DNA from: Noviherbaspirillum malthae | GTDB lineage: Bacteria; Pseudomonadota; Gammaproteobacteria; Burkholderiales; Burkholderiaceae_D | DNA length: 48,922 bases | Reading direction: 5' to 3' | Assembly: GCF_015352985.1 (NCBI RefSeq) | Contig: NZ_JACYXF010000048.1 | Span: 1-48,922, forward strand | Shown: one piece after another, positions 8,662 to 17,426 of the stretch | Layout of the letters: the number at the start of each line of letters is the position of its first letter | Numbering within the stretch: position 1 is the first letter of the stretch | Made by a program: the position numbers and the translations under genes | Notes under the pieces: generated by a model | Told to the model about the DNA's origin: nothing | What the model saw: only the letters and a program-made list of their open reading frames with translations | Databases searched by the model: none

Positions 8662-9219
8662 GGCGTCCTCCTGCGATCGCTGGCTTGCGTCTTACTGTAC
8701 CGGCAAAAACGGCGGGGGGCACTACTACTGAAGCCGTAGGTGGGCATGGAGGCGTCGGCACTACGGCTTTCGTAGGATTGACCGCTGGAGTGCAGGGCCG
8801 ATAGAGTGGGTTGGGCGGGGTCGCGGTTTTCGGTATCGGAAATGATTTTGTTTCAGATGCAGCGTTATACGTCAATTACGTTTCGCTTGAGCAGTCGGGC
8901 CGGCGTGCAAGGTAAAGAATACTCCTCCCCTTTCAAGGGGGACGTAGCAGGGGTTTCGCAAGGCATGCCTTGCGCCTGCGAAGTCGGAGCCGCTTGCAAG
9001 CGGCGAGGTGGAGGTTGGGAGGGGGTTGGGTTTAAAGAGCCGCATTAACCCATCCCCACCCTAACCCTCCTCCTACGCCAGGCGCCCTTGAAGGGGAGGG
9101 AATTCTGATGTTTTGATGCGCTGCAAGTTACTCCTCAATTCAAGGATGAAGGCCGAGTGCAGGCAACAAAACGAATGCAGGCGGCTCAAGCCTTTGGATG
9201 CTTAACTAAAGAGAACGCA
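8662..9219. promoter_or_regulatory. divergent control region between the two T6SS operons
   Basis: This stretch separates tssA (minus) from tagJ (plus) and must hold both promoters; I could not assign -35/-10 boxes with confidence. It contains a perfect 9-bp stem AAGCCGTAG (8731-8739) / CTACGGCTT (8761-8769) with a 21-base loop, which could be an operator or leader structure. Much of the rest is the long repeat at 8915-9102. Confidence 0.5.
8915..9102. repeat. long palindromic intergenic repeat, copy 1
   Basis: This GC-rich element is bounded by CTCCCCTTTCAAGGG on the left and CCCTTGAAGGGGAGGG on the right. Inside it shares GGCGAGGTGG, GCATTAA and CCATCCCCACCCTA blocks with copy 2 (13579-13697), which lies in the opposite orientation. 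It also carries an insert absent from copy 2 with two perfect palindromes, GCAAGGCATGCCTTGC (8958-8973) and CCGCTTGCAAGCGG (8990-9003). Such elements can form long hairpins. Confidence 0.75.
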
Positions 9220-10008
9220 ATGCGAATCACCGATACCAAGGCAGCCCAGTCGGAACTGATCGCCGCGCTGCGCAAGCACCCCGACGACGTCAATGCGCGG
9301 CTGCAACTCTTCCGTTTCGCCGTCATCGACGGCAACTGGGACCGTGCCGGCACGCAACTCGACGCGGCCGAAAGCCTAGATGCCAGCCTCGCCCATACCG
9401 CCATGGTGTACCGCCGCAACATCGCTTGCGAACGCAGGCGTGCTTCGGTATTCACCATGGGAGCGGCGCCGGTCTTCCTTGGCGAGCCGCCGGCATGGGC
9501 CGGCTATCTGGCGCAGGCATTGATGCGGACAGGCGAGGACGGCGCCGAACTGGCCATGGCCGCGCTCGAAGAAGCGCAAGCCGTCGGCGGCACCATCAAC
9601 GGCCAGTCCTTTGCATGGCTCGCCGATGCGGACAACCGTCTCGGCCCGATGCTTGAAGCCTTCATCGACGGCCACTATTACTGGGTGCCGTTCGAACACC
9701 TCGCCGGCATCGCCATCCAGCCGCCGGACGATCTGCTCGACCTTGCCTGGTGCCCCTGCGAACTGACGCTGTCCAACGGCGGCAGCTGCAATGCCTATAT
9801 TCCGACGCGCTATCCGGCCACCGACGGCACGCAGCGCGACGAACTCAAGCTGGCCAGGCTGACCGAGTGGCAGGCCTGGGCCGGCGACATGCAAAAAGGC
9901 CTCGGCCAGCGCGTCTTCGTCACGGACCGCGACGAGTATGCGCTGCTGGACTGCCGCGACATCCGCTTCGACGTGCGCTTCGCGCCGGGCGGGGCGCTTC
10001 TGTCATGA
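9220..10008 (+). CDS. tagJ: type VI secretion accessory protein TagJ (ImpE family)
   Basis: The protein has 262 residues. TagJ (HsiE1 in Pseudomonas) binds the N-terminus of TssB and helps ClpV act on the contracted sheath; it occurs only in some T6SS groups, including the HSI-I type. The N-terminal third is TPR-like (AALRKHPDDVNARLQLFRFAVIDGNWDRAGTQL), and the C-terminal part has the ImpE blocks HYYWVPFEHLAGIAI and DLAWCPCELTL. The frame is open from 9157, but MRITDTKAAQ at 9220 matches the family start and has AGAGA upstream. Its TGA overlaps the tssE ATG. Confidence 0.93.
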   Translation: MRITDTKAAQSELIAALRKHPDDVNARLQLFRFAVIDGNWDRAGTQLDAAESLDASLAHTAMVYRRNIACERRRASVFTMGAAPVFLGEPPAWAGYLAQALMRTGEDGAELAMAALEEAQAVGGTINGQSFAWLADADNRLGPMLEAFIDGHYYWVPFEHLAGIAIQPPDDLLDLAWCPCELTLSNGGSCNAYIPTRYPATDGTQRDELKLARLTEWQAWAGDMQKGLGQRVFVTDRDEYALLDCRDIRFDVRFAPGGALLS

Positions 10009-10547
10009 GCGACGGCCAGTTTTCGCGCGACCGCCTGCAGCCTGCCCTGCTCGACCGGCTGATCGACGAGACGCCGCACAGCAAGACCGAGGCGATCGAA
10101 CACAAGGTGATCTCGCGCAGCCGCCTGCGCGATATCGTGCTGCGCGACTTGAGCTGGCTGTTCAATGCATCCGCCCCGCTGCAGGATGCCGACGAACGCC
10201 TGCATGCGCATGCGCGCCGTTCGGTGCTCAACTACGGCATGCCCTGCCTGTCCGGCAAACTGGTCTCGCATGTGGAACTGTTCGACCTGGAACAGGCGAT
10301 GCGGCAGGCGATTCTCGATTTCGAGCCGCGCATCCTGCCCGGCACGCTCGAAGTCAGGGGTTCGATGCCGGAAGATGAACTCAGCCATCACAACGTGCTG
10401 AGCTTCGAAATTTCCGGCCAGCTGTGGTCGCAGCCCTATCCGCTGGAACTGCTGCTCAAGACCGATCTCGACCTGGAAACCGGCATGGTGAAGGTGCAGG
10501 ACGGCAAGGTGAGCGCCGCGGTGATGCGCGGCGCGGAGGCGCGCTGA
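10005..10547 (+). CDS. tssE: type VI secretion baseplate protein TssE (gp25-like)
   Basis: The protein has 180 residues. TssE is the gp25-like wedge protein of the baseplate that nucleates sheath assembly. The N-terminus has the conserved LLDRLIDETPHSK pattern, followed by LRDIVLRDLSWLFNA and RRSVLNYGMPCLSGK. The C-terminal half matches the gp25 lysozyme-like domain (FEPRILPGTLEV ... LSFEISGQLWSQPYPLELLLKTDLDLETG). The start overlaps the end of tagJ by ATGA, pointing to translational coupling. Confidence 0.95.
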   Translation: MSDGQFSRDRLQPALLDRLIDETPHSKTEAIEHKVISRSRLRDIVLRDLSWLFNASAPLQDADERLHAHARRSVLNYGMPCLSGKLVSHVELFDLEQAMRQAILDFEPRILPGTLEVRGSMPEDELSHHNVLSFEISGQLWSQPYPLELLLKTDLDLETGMVKVQDGKVSAAVMRGAEAR

Positions 10548-10548
10548 C

Positions 10549-12420
10549 ATGCATCCGCGCCTGCTCGACAGCTACAACCGCGAACTGGCCCATCTGCGGG
10601 AAATGGGCGCCGAGTTCGCCCAGGAATTTCCGAAGGTGGCCGCCCGCCTCGGCATGGAAGGACTGGAAGTCGCCGATCCCTATGTCGAGCGCCTGATGGA
10701 AGGCTTCGCCTTCGTCGCGGCGCGCATACAGCTCAAGCTGGATGCGGAGTTTCCGCGCTTCACGCAGCATCTGCTGGAAATGATCTACCCGCACTTTCTC
10801 GCGCCGATGCCGTCCTTCGGCGTTGTGGCGATGAAACCCAATTTTTCCGAGGGCGCGCTGGTGCAGGGCGTGCGCGTGCCGCGCGGCAGCAGCCTGCGCA
10901 GCGTGATTCCGCGCGGCCAGCAGACCGCCTGCGAATTCCGCACCGCGCATGACGTAACGCTCTATCCCATCGAACTCGCGCAAGCGAACTACTTTTCACA
11001 CGCCGCCGACCTGCCCGTGCCGCAGGCGCGGCTGGCGATGCCGGCGCGCTCCGGCCTGCGGCTGAAGCTGGCGGCGCAGGCCGGGCTGAGCTTCGGCAGC
11101 ATCGATTGCGACGCGCTGTGCTTTCACATCAATGCCGCCGACGACCTCGCGGTGCCGCTGCTCGAACTGCTCTTCTCGCAGTGCGCGGGCGTGATGCTGG
11201 TGCAGGACGGCAAGCTGCTCGGCACGCTGGATAGAAGCTGCCTGCGGGAAGTCGGCTTCGACGAAGACGAAGCCCTGCTGCCCTACGGCAAGCGCTCCTT
11301 CCAGGGCTACCGGCTGCTGCAGGAATACTTTGCCTTTCCGCAGCGCTTCCTGTTCTTCGAGGTGCGCGGCATGGGGCCGCTGCTGCGCAAGGCAAGCAGC
11401 ACGGAAGTGGAACTGGTGCCGCTGTTCGCACGGCATGAGCCGAGGCTGGACGGCGCGCTGGAAGCCGCGCATTTCTGCCTGTATGCGACGCCGGTGGCCA
11501 ATCTGCTGGAGCGCCGCGCCGACCGTGTTCCTGTCGGCGACGGCGAATTCGAACATCACCTGGTGATCGACCGCACCCGGCCGCTGGACTACGAAGTGTT
11601 CTCGATCTCGCGGCTGCGCGGCTTCGGCAGCGGCGATGCCGCCGAGGTCGAATTCCAGCCTTTCCATGCCAGTCTCGACCGCAGCGGCACGCGGCAGGAT
11701 GCGTTCTACACCGCGCGGCGCGAGCCGCGCCTCTCCTCGTCGCGCCAGCAGCAGGCGGGCGGGCGCAGCAGTTATGCAGGCTCGGAAATCTTCCTGTCGC
11801 TGGTGGATGCGCGTGAAGCGCCCTATCCCGACAGCATCCGCCAGCTCGGCGCCGACGTCTGGGCCACCAACCGCGACCTGCCGCTGCTGCTGCCGGTCGC
11901 GGCGCAGAATCCGCTGTCGCTCGAAACTTCCGCGCCGGTGGCGCGCATAGCCATGGTGCGCGGACCGACGCGCCCGCGCTCGGCGGTGCCTGAAGGCGAT
12001 GTGGCCTGGCGCCTGATACGGCACCTGTCGCTCAATTACCTGAGCCTGGTCGATGAAGGCGGCGCCGATTCCGTTCATGGCGCCGCCGCGCTGCGCGGGC
12101 TGCTGGAACTGTATGCCGATCCGGCCAATCCGTCCATGCGCAGGCAGATCGACGCGCTGCAGGCCGTCACGTCGCAGCCGGTCATCCGGCGCCTGCCGCT
12201 GCCCGGGCCGATCGCGTTCGGGCGCGGGCTTGCCATCGACATCCGCATCGATGAAAGCCGGCTGGCCGGCAGCGGCGGCTTCCTGTTCGGCGCCGTTCTC
12301 GATCGCTTCCTTGCGCAGCATGCGGCGATCAATACCTTCACCCAGACCCGGCTGATTTCCGACTCACGCGCAGAGGTTCACCAATGGCCGCCACGGATCG
12401 GGCTCAAGACACTGGCCTGA
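10549..12420 (+). CDS. tssF: type VI secretion baseplate protein TssF
   Basis: The protein has 623 residues, normal for TssF. It is the main wedge component of the baseplate and works as a TssF2-TssG unit. The N-terminus HPRLLDSYNRELAHLREMGAEFAQEFPKVAARLG is the clear family signature, followed by DPYVERLMEGFAFVAARIQLKLD and LEMIYPHFLAPMPS. The C-terminus RGLAIDIRIDESRLAGSGGFLFGAVLDRFLAQHAAINTFTQT is also typical. It starts one base after the tssE stop and overlaps tssG by 37 bases. Confidence 0.97.
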   Translation: MHPRLLDSYNRELAHLREMGAEFAQEFPKVAARLGMEGLEVADPYVERLMEGFAFVAARIQLKLDAEFPRFTQHLLEMIYPHFLAPMPSFGVVAMKPNFSEGALVQGVRVPRGSSLRSVIPRGQQTACEFRTAHDVTLYPIELAQANYFSHAADLPVPQARLAMPARSGLRLKLAAQAGLSFGSIDCDALCFHINAADDLAVPLLELLFSQCAGVMLVQDGKLLGTLDRSCLREVGFDEDEALLPYGKRSFQGYRLLQEYFAFPQRFLFFEVRGMGPLLRKASSTEVELVPLFARHEPRLDGALEAAHFCLYATPVANLLERRADRVPVGDGEFEHHLVIDRTRPLDYEVFSISRLRGFGSGDAAEVEFQPFHASLDRSGTRQDAFYTARREPRLSSSRQQQAGGRSSYAGSEIFLSLVDAREAPYPDSIRQLGADVWATNRDLPLLLPVAAQNPLSLETSAPVARIAMVRGPTRPRSAVPEGDVAWRLIRHLSLNYLSLVDEGGADSVHGAAALRGLLELYADPANPSMRRQIDALQAVTSQPVIRRLPLPGPIAFGRGLAIDIRIDESRLAGSGGFLFGAVLDRFLAQHAAINTFTQTRLISDSRAEVHQWPPRIGLKTLA

Positions 12421-13604
12421 GCGCGGAAATCGAGGCTGCGGAAGCCGCCGATGCGCCCGGGCCCGCAATGCGATCCGCGCATGCGGCGCCGCTCGTCGAT
12501 TTTCATGCGCGGCTGGCCGCGCAACCGCATGCCTTCGATTTCTACCAGGCGCTGCGCAGGCTCGAGGCGCTGCACCGCAACCTGCCGCGCATCGGCGATG
12601 CCGCGCGTCCGGCGGATGAAGCAGTCCGGCTTAGCCAGGAGCCGGGCCTGAGTTTCGCACCTGCCAACCTTTGCGCATTCGAGGCGCGCAGCCACGGGCC
12701 GCCGCGGCTGTCCTCGCGTTTCCTCGGCCTGTTCGGCCCTCAGGGAGCGCTGCCGACGCACCTGACCGAGCTGGCCAGGGAGCGCATGCGTTCCTGCGGC
12801 GATCCGACGCTGGCGCGCTTTGCCGACCTGTTTCATCACCGGCTGCTGTCCTCGTTCTACAAGGCCTGGCGGCAGGCGCAGCCCGCGGCAAGCCACGACC
12901 GGCCGGAAAGCGACCGCTTCGGCGATTATCTGGACGCGACCTACGGCGGCAGCCCGCGCGAGGATGCCTTGCCGCCGGACGCCAAGCGATTCTTCGCAGG
13001 CCATCTGTCGCGCGGCGTGCGCCATGCCGGCGGGCTGGAAGCGATACTATCCGGCTATTTCGAGGTGCCTGTGCGCCTGCAGCCTTTCCATCCGCAATGG
13101 ATGCCGCTGCCGCAGGACCAGCGCAGCGCACTCGGAGGAGCCGGCAAGGAGGGCAACAATTGCCTCGGCCGCAGCGCCGTGATCGGCAGGCGGGTCTGGG
13201 ATGCGCAGCATCATTTTCTGCTGCGTATCGGGCCGATGACGCTGGCGCGCTATGAATCGCTGCTGCCCGGCGCGCCCGGCATGCTGCGCCTGCGCGACTG
13301 GGTCAGTCTGTACACCGACCGCCGTCTCGGCTGGCGCGCCCGGCTGATGCTGCGGCGCGAGGAAGTGCCGGCGCTGCAGCTTGGCAGACGCATCAGGCTG
13401 GGGTGGACGACGTGGCTGGGGAGGCAGGGGAATGGGGATGGTGCCGGGGTAACGGGGCATTTGCTGGATGGGGAGCGTGAATTGAAACTGCGACCGGCTA
13501 CATGTACCGAAACCAACTTCGAAGAGTGTGGCGTCACTCTACTCGAACATGACTTGCAATTCGCCAAGCCCTTGGAGTTCCCTCCCCTTCAAGGGGAGGG
13601 CTAG
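12384..13604 (+). CDS. tssG: type VI secretion baseplate protein TssG (3' end altered by repeat)
   Basis: The protein has 406 residues, somewhat long for TssG. TssG joins TssF copies in the baseplate wedge. Recognisable parts are HAFDFYQALRRLEALHR near residue 50, LSSRFLGLFGPQGALPTHLTE, FADLFHHRLLSSFYKAWRQAQ, and LGRSAVIGRRVWDAQHHFLLRIGPM. The last eight residues, FPPLQGEG, and the TAG stop are encoded by the palindromic repeat copy 2, so the native 3' end was probably replaced. The extra N-terminal 35 residues are A-, E- and D-rich and may be non-native or disordered. Function is probably kept because the core is whole. Confidence 0.93.
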   Translation: MAATDRAQDTGLSAEIEAAEAADAPGPAMRSAHAAPLVDFHARLAAQPHAFDFYQALRRLEALHRNLPRIGDAARPADEAVRLSQEPGLSFAPANLCAFEARSHGPPRLSSRFLGLFGPQGALPTHLTELARERMRSCGDPTLARFADLFHHRLLSSFYKAWRQAQPAASHDRPESDRFGDYLDATYGGSPREDALPPDAKRFFAGHLSRGVRHAGGLEAILSGYFEVPVRLQPFHPQWMPLPQDQRSALGGAGKEGNNCLGRSAVIGRRVWDAQHHFLLRIGPMTLARYESLLPGAPGMLRLRDWVSLYTDRRLGWRARLMLRREEVPALQLGRRIRLGWTTWLGRQGNGDGAGVTGHLLDGERELKLRPATCTETNFEECGVTLLEHDLQFAKPLEFPPLQGEG

Positions 13605-13697
13605 GGTGGGGATGGGTTTAATGCGCACCGATAGACCCCCCCTCCTAACCCTCCCACCTCGCCGGCCGCCCTTGAAGGGGGAGGAAGATTCTTTAAG
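13579..13697. repeat. long palindromic intergenic repeat, copy 2
   Basis: Bounded by CCTCCCCTTCAAGGGGAGGG on the left and GCCCTTGAAGGGGGAGGAAGA on the right, this is the shorter, inverted relative of copy 1 at 8915-9102. The reverse complement aligns in order with copy 1 (CTCCCCCTTCAAGGG, GGCGAGGTGGGAGGG, GCATTAA, CCATCCCCACCCTA, CCCTTGAAGGGGAGGG). It overlaps the last codons and the stop of tssG and ends just before the tssH ribosome-binding site. Confidence 0.75.
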
Positions 13698-13723
13698 CTC
13701 GCAAGCCATCTACAGGAGCAACC

Positions 13724-16384
13724 ATGTCCGAAATCAGCCGTGCCGCCCTGTTCGGCAAACTCAATCCCCCCTTGTACAAGGCGATCGAAGGCGCCACCGT
13801 ATTCGCCAAGCTGCGCGGCAATCCTTACGTGGAATTCGTGCACTGGCTGCACCAGATGCTGCAACTGCAGGACAGCGACCTGCACCGCGTCACCCGCCAT
13901 TTCGAATGCGATGCCGGACAGATGGCGGCTGATGTCACGCGGGCCATCGACCGGCTGCCGCGCGGCGCGACGGCCATCTTCGACCTGTCGCCGCACATCG
14001 AAGACGCGATCGAACGCGCCTGGGTCTACGGTACGCTGATGTTCGGCGAACTGCAGGTGCGCGGCGGCCACCTGCTGGTCGGCATGCTGAAGACGCCCTC
14101 GCTGCGCAACCTGCTGCTGCAGATCTCGCCGCAGTTCGCGCGCATCAAGCCGGAGGCGCTGACCGAGCAGTTCGCAGCACTGCTGTCCGGCTCCCCCGAG
14201 CAGGGACAGGCGGCCAGCGACGGCATCACGGCGGCGGCGCCGGGCGAAGCCAGCGGCGCAATGGCCCCGCCCGAACTCGGCAGGCAGGAAGCGCTCGGGC
14301 GCTATACCGTCGACCTGACGGCAAAGGCAGCGGCAGGCGAGATCGATCCGGTCACCGGGCGCGACGAGGAAATCCGGCAGCTGGTCGATATCCTGATGCG
14401 TCGTCGGCAGAACAATCCCATCCTCACCGGTGAAGCCGGCGTCGGCAAGACTGCGGTGGTCGAGGGTTTTGCATTGCGCATCGCCAGGGGCGACGTGCCG
14501 CCGCAGTTGAAGGGGGTGCGCCTGCTGGCGCTGGATGTCGGCCTGCTGCAGGCCGGCGCCTCGATGAAGGGCGAATTCGAGGCCAGGCTGCGCCAGGTGA
14601 TCGACGAGGTGCAGGCTTCACCCAGGCCCATCGTGCTCTTCATCGACGAAGCCCACACCCTGGTTGGCGCCGGAGGCGCGGCCGGCACAGGCGATGCCGC
14701 CAATCTGCTCAAACCGGCGCTGGCGCGCGGCACCCTGCGCACGATCGCCGCGACCACCTGGGCGGAATACAAGAAATACATAGAGAAAGACCCGGCCCTG
14801 ACGCGCCGTTTCCAGGTCGTGCAGGTACCCGAGCCCGACGAGGACAAGGCCATTCGCATGATGCGCGGCGTCGCCTCGCCGCTGGAACGGCATCACAAGG
14901 TGCAATTGCTTGATTCGGCGATCCGCGCCGCAGTGCAGCTGTCGCACCGCTACATTCCCGCGCGGCAGCTGCCCGACAAGGCGGTCAGCCTGCTCGATAC
15001 GGCTTGCGCCCGGGTTGCCGTGAGCCAGCATGCGATACCGCCGGCGCTCGAAGATGTGGGCCGCCGGATCGATGCCCTGAGCACCGAGCTTGAGATCATC
15101 GAACGCGAGGAAGCCATCGGCGAACCGATCGGCTCGCGCAAGTCGGACGTGCTTGCCCAGCTGGCGCAGGCGCGCGACGAGCACGGCACGCTGGAATACC
15201 GCTGGCAGCAGGAAAAAGCTTTGGTCGACAGCCTGCTGTCGCTGCGTTCGCAGCTGCGCGAGGAGCAGCAGGATGCGCAAATCGAGTCCGTCGAGCGCGA
15301 CCGCCTGCTGGAGCAGCTGCGCGGCATCCAGGACCAGCTGGCCGCGATGCAGGGTGACCGGCCGCTGATCCTGCCGTCGGTGGATGAACAGGCGGTAGCG
15401 TCCGTAGTCGCCGACTGGACCGGCATTCCGGTGGGCCGCATGGTGAAGGACGAGGTGGAAGCCGTGCTGAAGCTGGCCGATACCCTCAATACCCGGGTGA
15501 TCGGCCAGCGCCACGGGCTGGAGATGATTGCGCGGCGCATCCAGACCTCGCGCGCGCGGCTCGACAATCCGGGCAAGCCGGTCGGCGTGTTCCTGCTGGT
15601 CGGCCCTTCCGGCGTGGGCAAGACGGAGACGGCGCTGGCGCTGGCCGAAACCCTGTACGGCGGCGAGCAGAACGTCATCACCATCAACATGAGCGAGTTC
15701 CAGGAAGCGCATACCGTTTCCACGCTCAAGGGCGCGCCGCCCGGCTATGTCGGCTACGGCGAAGGCGGCGTGCTGACCGAAGCGGTACGGCGCCGGCCTT
15801 ACAGCGTGGTGCTGCTCGATGAAGTGGAGAAGGCCCATCCCGACGTGCACGAGATCTTCTTCCAGGTATTCGACAAGGGGCGCATGGAAGACGGCGAAGG
15901 CCGCATGATCGACTTCCGCAACACCATCATCCTGCTGACGTCGAATGTCGGCAGCGACGTGGTAATGAACCTGTGCAAGGACCCGGAGCTGATGCCGGAA
16001 CCGGAGGCGCTGGCGCAGACGCTGCGCGCGCCGCTATTGAAGGTGTTTCCCGCCGCGCTGCTGGGGCGGATCGTGACGATTCCCTACTATCCGCTGTCGG
16101 ACGAGATGCTGGGCAATATCGTGCGGCTGCAACTGGACCGCATCGTGCGGCGGGTGCGCGAGAACCACGGCATTCCGCTGCGCTACGACGAAGACGTGGT
16201 GAAGCTCATCGTCGGCCGCTGCACCGAAATCGAAAGCGGCGGCCGCATGATCGACGCGGTGCTGACTAATACCGTGCTGCCGCGCATGAGCCATGAGTTC
16301 CTGCAGGCGCTGGCGGAAGGCAGGCGCCTGTCTTCCGTTGAGCTCTCGGCCGGTGAAGGCGATTTCCGCTTGGCGTTCCAGTGA
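13724..16384 (+). CDS. tssH: type VI secretion AAA+ ATPase TssH (ClpV)
   Basis: The protein has 886 residues. ClpV recognises the contracted TssB-TssC sheath and disassembles it for reuse. The N-terminal Clp_N domain (residues about 1-160) leads to two AAA+ modules: Walker A GEAGVGKT at 236-243 with Walker B VLFIDEAHTLVGAGG, then a coiled middle domain around residues 430-540, then Walker A GPSGVGKT at 627-634 with SVVLLDEVEKAHPDVHE. The start MSEISRAALFGKLNP is family-typical and has AGGAG upstream. It is the last gene of the plus arm and looks intact. Confidence 0.97.
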   Translation: MSEISRAALFGKLNPPLYKAIEGATVFAKLRGNPYVEFVHWLHQMLQLQDSDLHRVTRHFECDAGQMAADVTRAIDRLPRGATAIFDLSPHIEDAIERAWVYGTLMFGELQVRGGHLLVGMLKTPSLRNLLLQISPQFARIKPEALTEQFAALLSGSPEQGQAASDGITAAAPGEASGAMAPPELGRQEALGRYTVDLTAKAAAGEIDPVTGRDEEIRQLVDILMRRRQNNPILTGEAGVGKTAVVEGFALRIARGDVPPQLKGVRLLALDVGLLQAGASMKGEFEARLRQVIDEVQASPRPIVLFIDEAHTLVGAGGAAGTGDAANLLKPALARGTLRTIAATTWAEYKKYIEKDPALTRRFQVVQVPEPDEDKAIRMMRGVASPLERHHKVQLLDSAIRAAVQLSHRYIPARQLPDKAVSLLDTACARVAVSQHAIPPALEDVGRRIDALSTELEIIEREEAIGEPIGSRKSDVLAQLAQARDEHGTLEYRWQQEKALVDSLLSLRSQLREEQQDAQIESVERDRLLEQLRGIQDQLAAMQGDRPLILPSVDEQAVASVVADWTGIPVGRMVKDEVEAVLKLADTLNTRVIGQRHGLEMIARRIQTSRARLDNPGKPVGVFLLVGPSGVGKTETALALAETLYGGEQNVITINMSEFQEAHTVSTLKGAPPGYVGYGEGGVLTEAVRRRPYSVVLLDEVEKAHPDVHEIFFQVFDKGRMEDGEGRMIDFRNTIILLTSNVGSDVVMNLCKDPELMPEPEALAQTLRAPLLKVFPAALLGRIVTIPYYPLSDEMLGNIVRLQLDRIVRRVRENHGIPLRYDEDVVKLIVGRCTEIESGGRMIDAVLTNTVLPRMSHEFLQALAEGRRLSSVELSAGEGDFRLAFQ

Positions 16385-16810
16385 CGGATGCACGATGAGC
16401 GCCTTCAGGATCGATTCGGCGGCGCACGCACGTTGAATTCTCGACGTCAACCTTGGCACTGGTGTAGTTGAGCGCCGTCACCCGAACATCGATTCGTACC
16501 GCAGTCGGAGTGGCTGGAACTTGTGATGTATCGATCAGCTGCCGCTGGTGATGCCTGGGAGCGGGGCAAGCATTGCGTGACTGGTTGGGCGGAACGCCAG
16601 TTGAGACACTCCATTGCGCGTATACAGTCTTCCTGCAAATCATCTGTCTCTTCTGCCGGGATCATACCAATGAGATTGGTCCATGGAGATCTACACGTTC
16701 CAGACAGGTTCTCAATGAATTGCATTCCCATGTGGAACTGAACTCATGCAATTTCTACTCATAAATGCTGCACCCAGAATTTCATGAGTAAATTTTTTGA
16801 GGAGAATTCT
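16385..16810. other. low-GC gene-poor stretch after tssH
   Basis: No solid gene is seen. GC content drops compared with the T6SS genes. On the minus strand two overlapping open frames exist (16447-16731, and one running through about 16400-16540 that reads VRIDVRVTALNYTSAKVDVE); both could be leftovers of a decayed gene, but neither has a recognisable domain or a good start. Confidence 0.35.
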
Positions 16811-17131
16811 ATGACGCCGCTTACAACGACAATGCCAAGCACTACAACAGCTTCGACCCCTTCAACTCCGGCCGTCAAGGCGAATGAAGGTCCGCTCGGT
16901 GTGGAAGATGTAAAGAACTCACTTACGTTGTCTGCAAAACCGGAAGAGAAACGACAATTTCTTCAGAATATCCTGGAGAAATTCAAGAGCGAGCCTGACA
17001 AGGACGAAGCTAAAACAAAGTTTACCAACTTGCTCGAAGACTTTTTCGATAACGCCATTACCCCTGAAGGGCGTAAAGATCTGGAAAAAATGCTCGGAAT
17101 TAATCTCGATACGCTGAAAGGCAAGGACTGA
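16811..17131 (+). CDS. small hypothetical protein downstream of the T6SS
   Basis: The protein has 106 residues and I do not recognise it. A GAGGAG site seven bases before the ATG makes it a credible gene. The first 25 residues are T-, S- and P-rich and probably disordered; the rest is charged and helical (KPEEKRQFLQNILEKFKSEPDKDEAKTKFTNLLEDFFDN). There is no signal peptide or membrane segment. Base composition is clearly poorer in GC than its neighbours, which suggests transfer. It sits 426 bases after tssH and 100 bases before the MITE. A secretion-associated role is conceivable from position only. Confidence 0.6.
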   Translation: MTPLTTTMPSTTTASTPSTPAVKANEGPLGVEDVKNSLTLSAKPEEKRQFLQNILEKFKSEPDKDEAKTKFTNLLEDFFDNAITPEGRKDLEKMLGINLDTLKGKD

Positions 17132-17233
17132 TCCGGCAATCGAGATCAGCGTCTGCAGCCCAGACTATCTGACAGTTAAGGTGATGGATTACCCGGTCTG
17201 AGAAAAGTGCGTTTCTTCATGGGCCGGTCGCTA

Positions 17234-17330
17234 GAGCGCTTTCGGTTTGACTGGACTAGGCGTCCCCACACAACGCAGTGCTGCAGGCAAAGTGGCCGGG
17301 ATCGCCATTCAGGTTAAACCGAAAGCGCTC
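17234..17330. mobile_element. 97-bp MITE with IS630-like termini
   Basis: The element has 18-base terminal inverted repeats: GAGCGCTTTCGGTTTGAC on the left, and its inverse with one mismatch on the right (GTTAAACCGAAAGCGCTC). It is flanked by TA on both sides (17232-17233 and 17331-17332), the target duplication typical of the IS630/Tc1 superfamily. It encodes nothing. Its ends resemble those of the adjacent IS (GAGCATTTTCG), so it could be moved by a related transposase. Confidence 0.75.
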
Positions 17331-17426
17331 TAGAGCATTTTCGCGCTGACCTGCGCTATTAAAGGAGCTGAACTTGCCGGAGAAGCCAGGAGTCAGACTA
17401 GCACTCAAGGTGACGCGGAGGCTGTT

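Noticed and set aside
10996..12321. 441-codon minus-strand frame opposite tssF
   Set aside because: Antisense shadow of a clear TssF gene, without ribosome-binding site or domain.
14618..15850. 410-codon minus-strand frame opposite tssH
   Set aside because: Antisense to the ClpV ATPase domains; composition is that of a shadow.
16447..16731. 94-codon minus-strand frame after tssH
   Set aside because: Reads more protein-like than most shadows, but has no site, no domain and a neighbour frame that is equally plausible; kept only as a possible relic.
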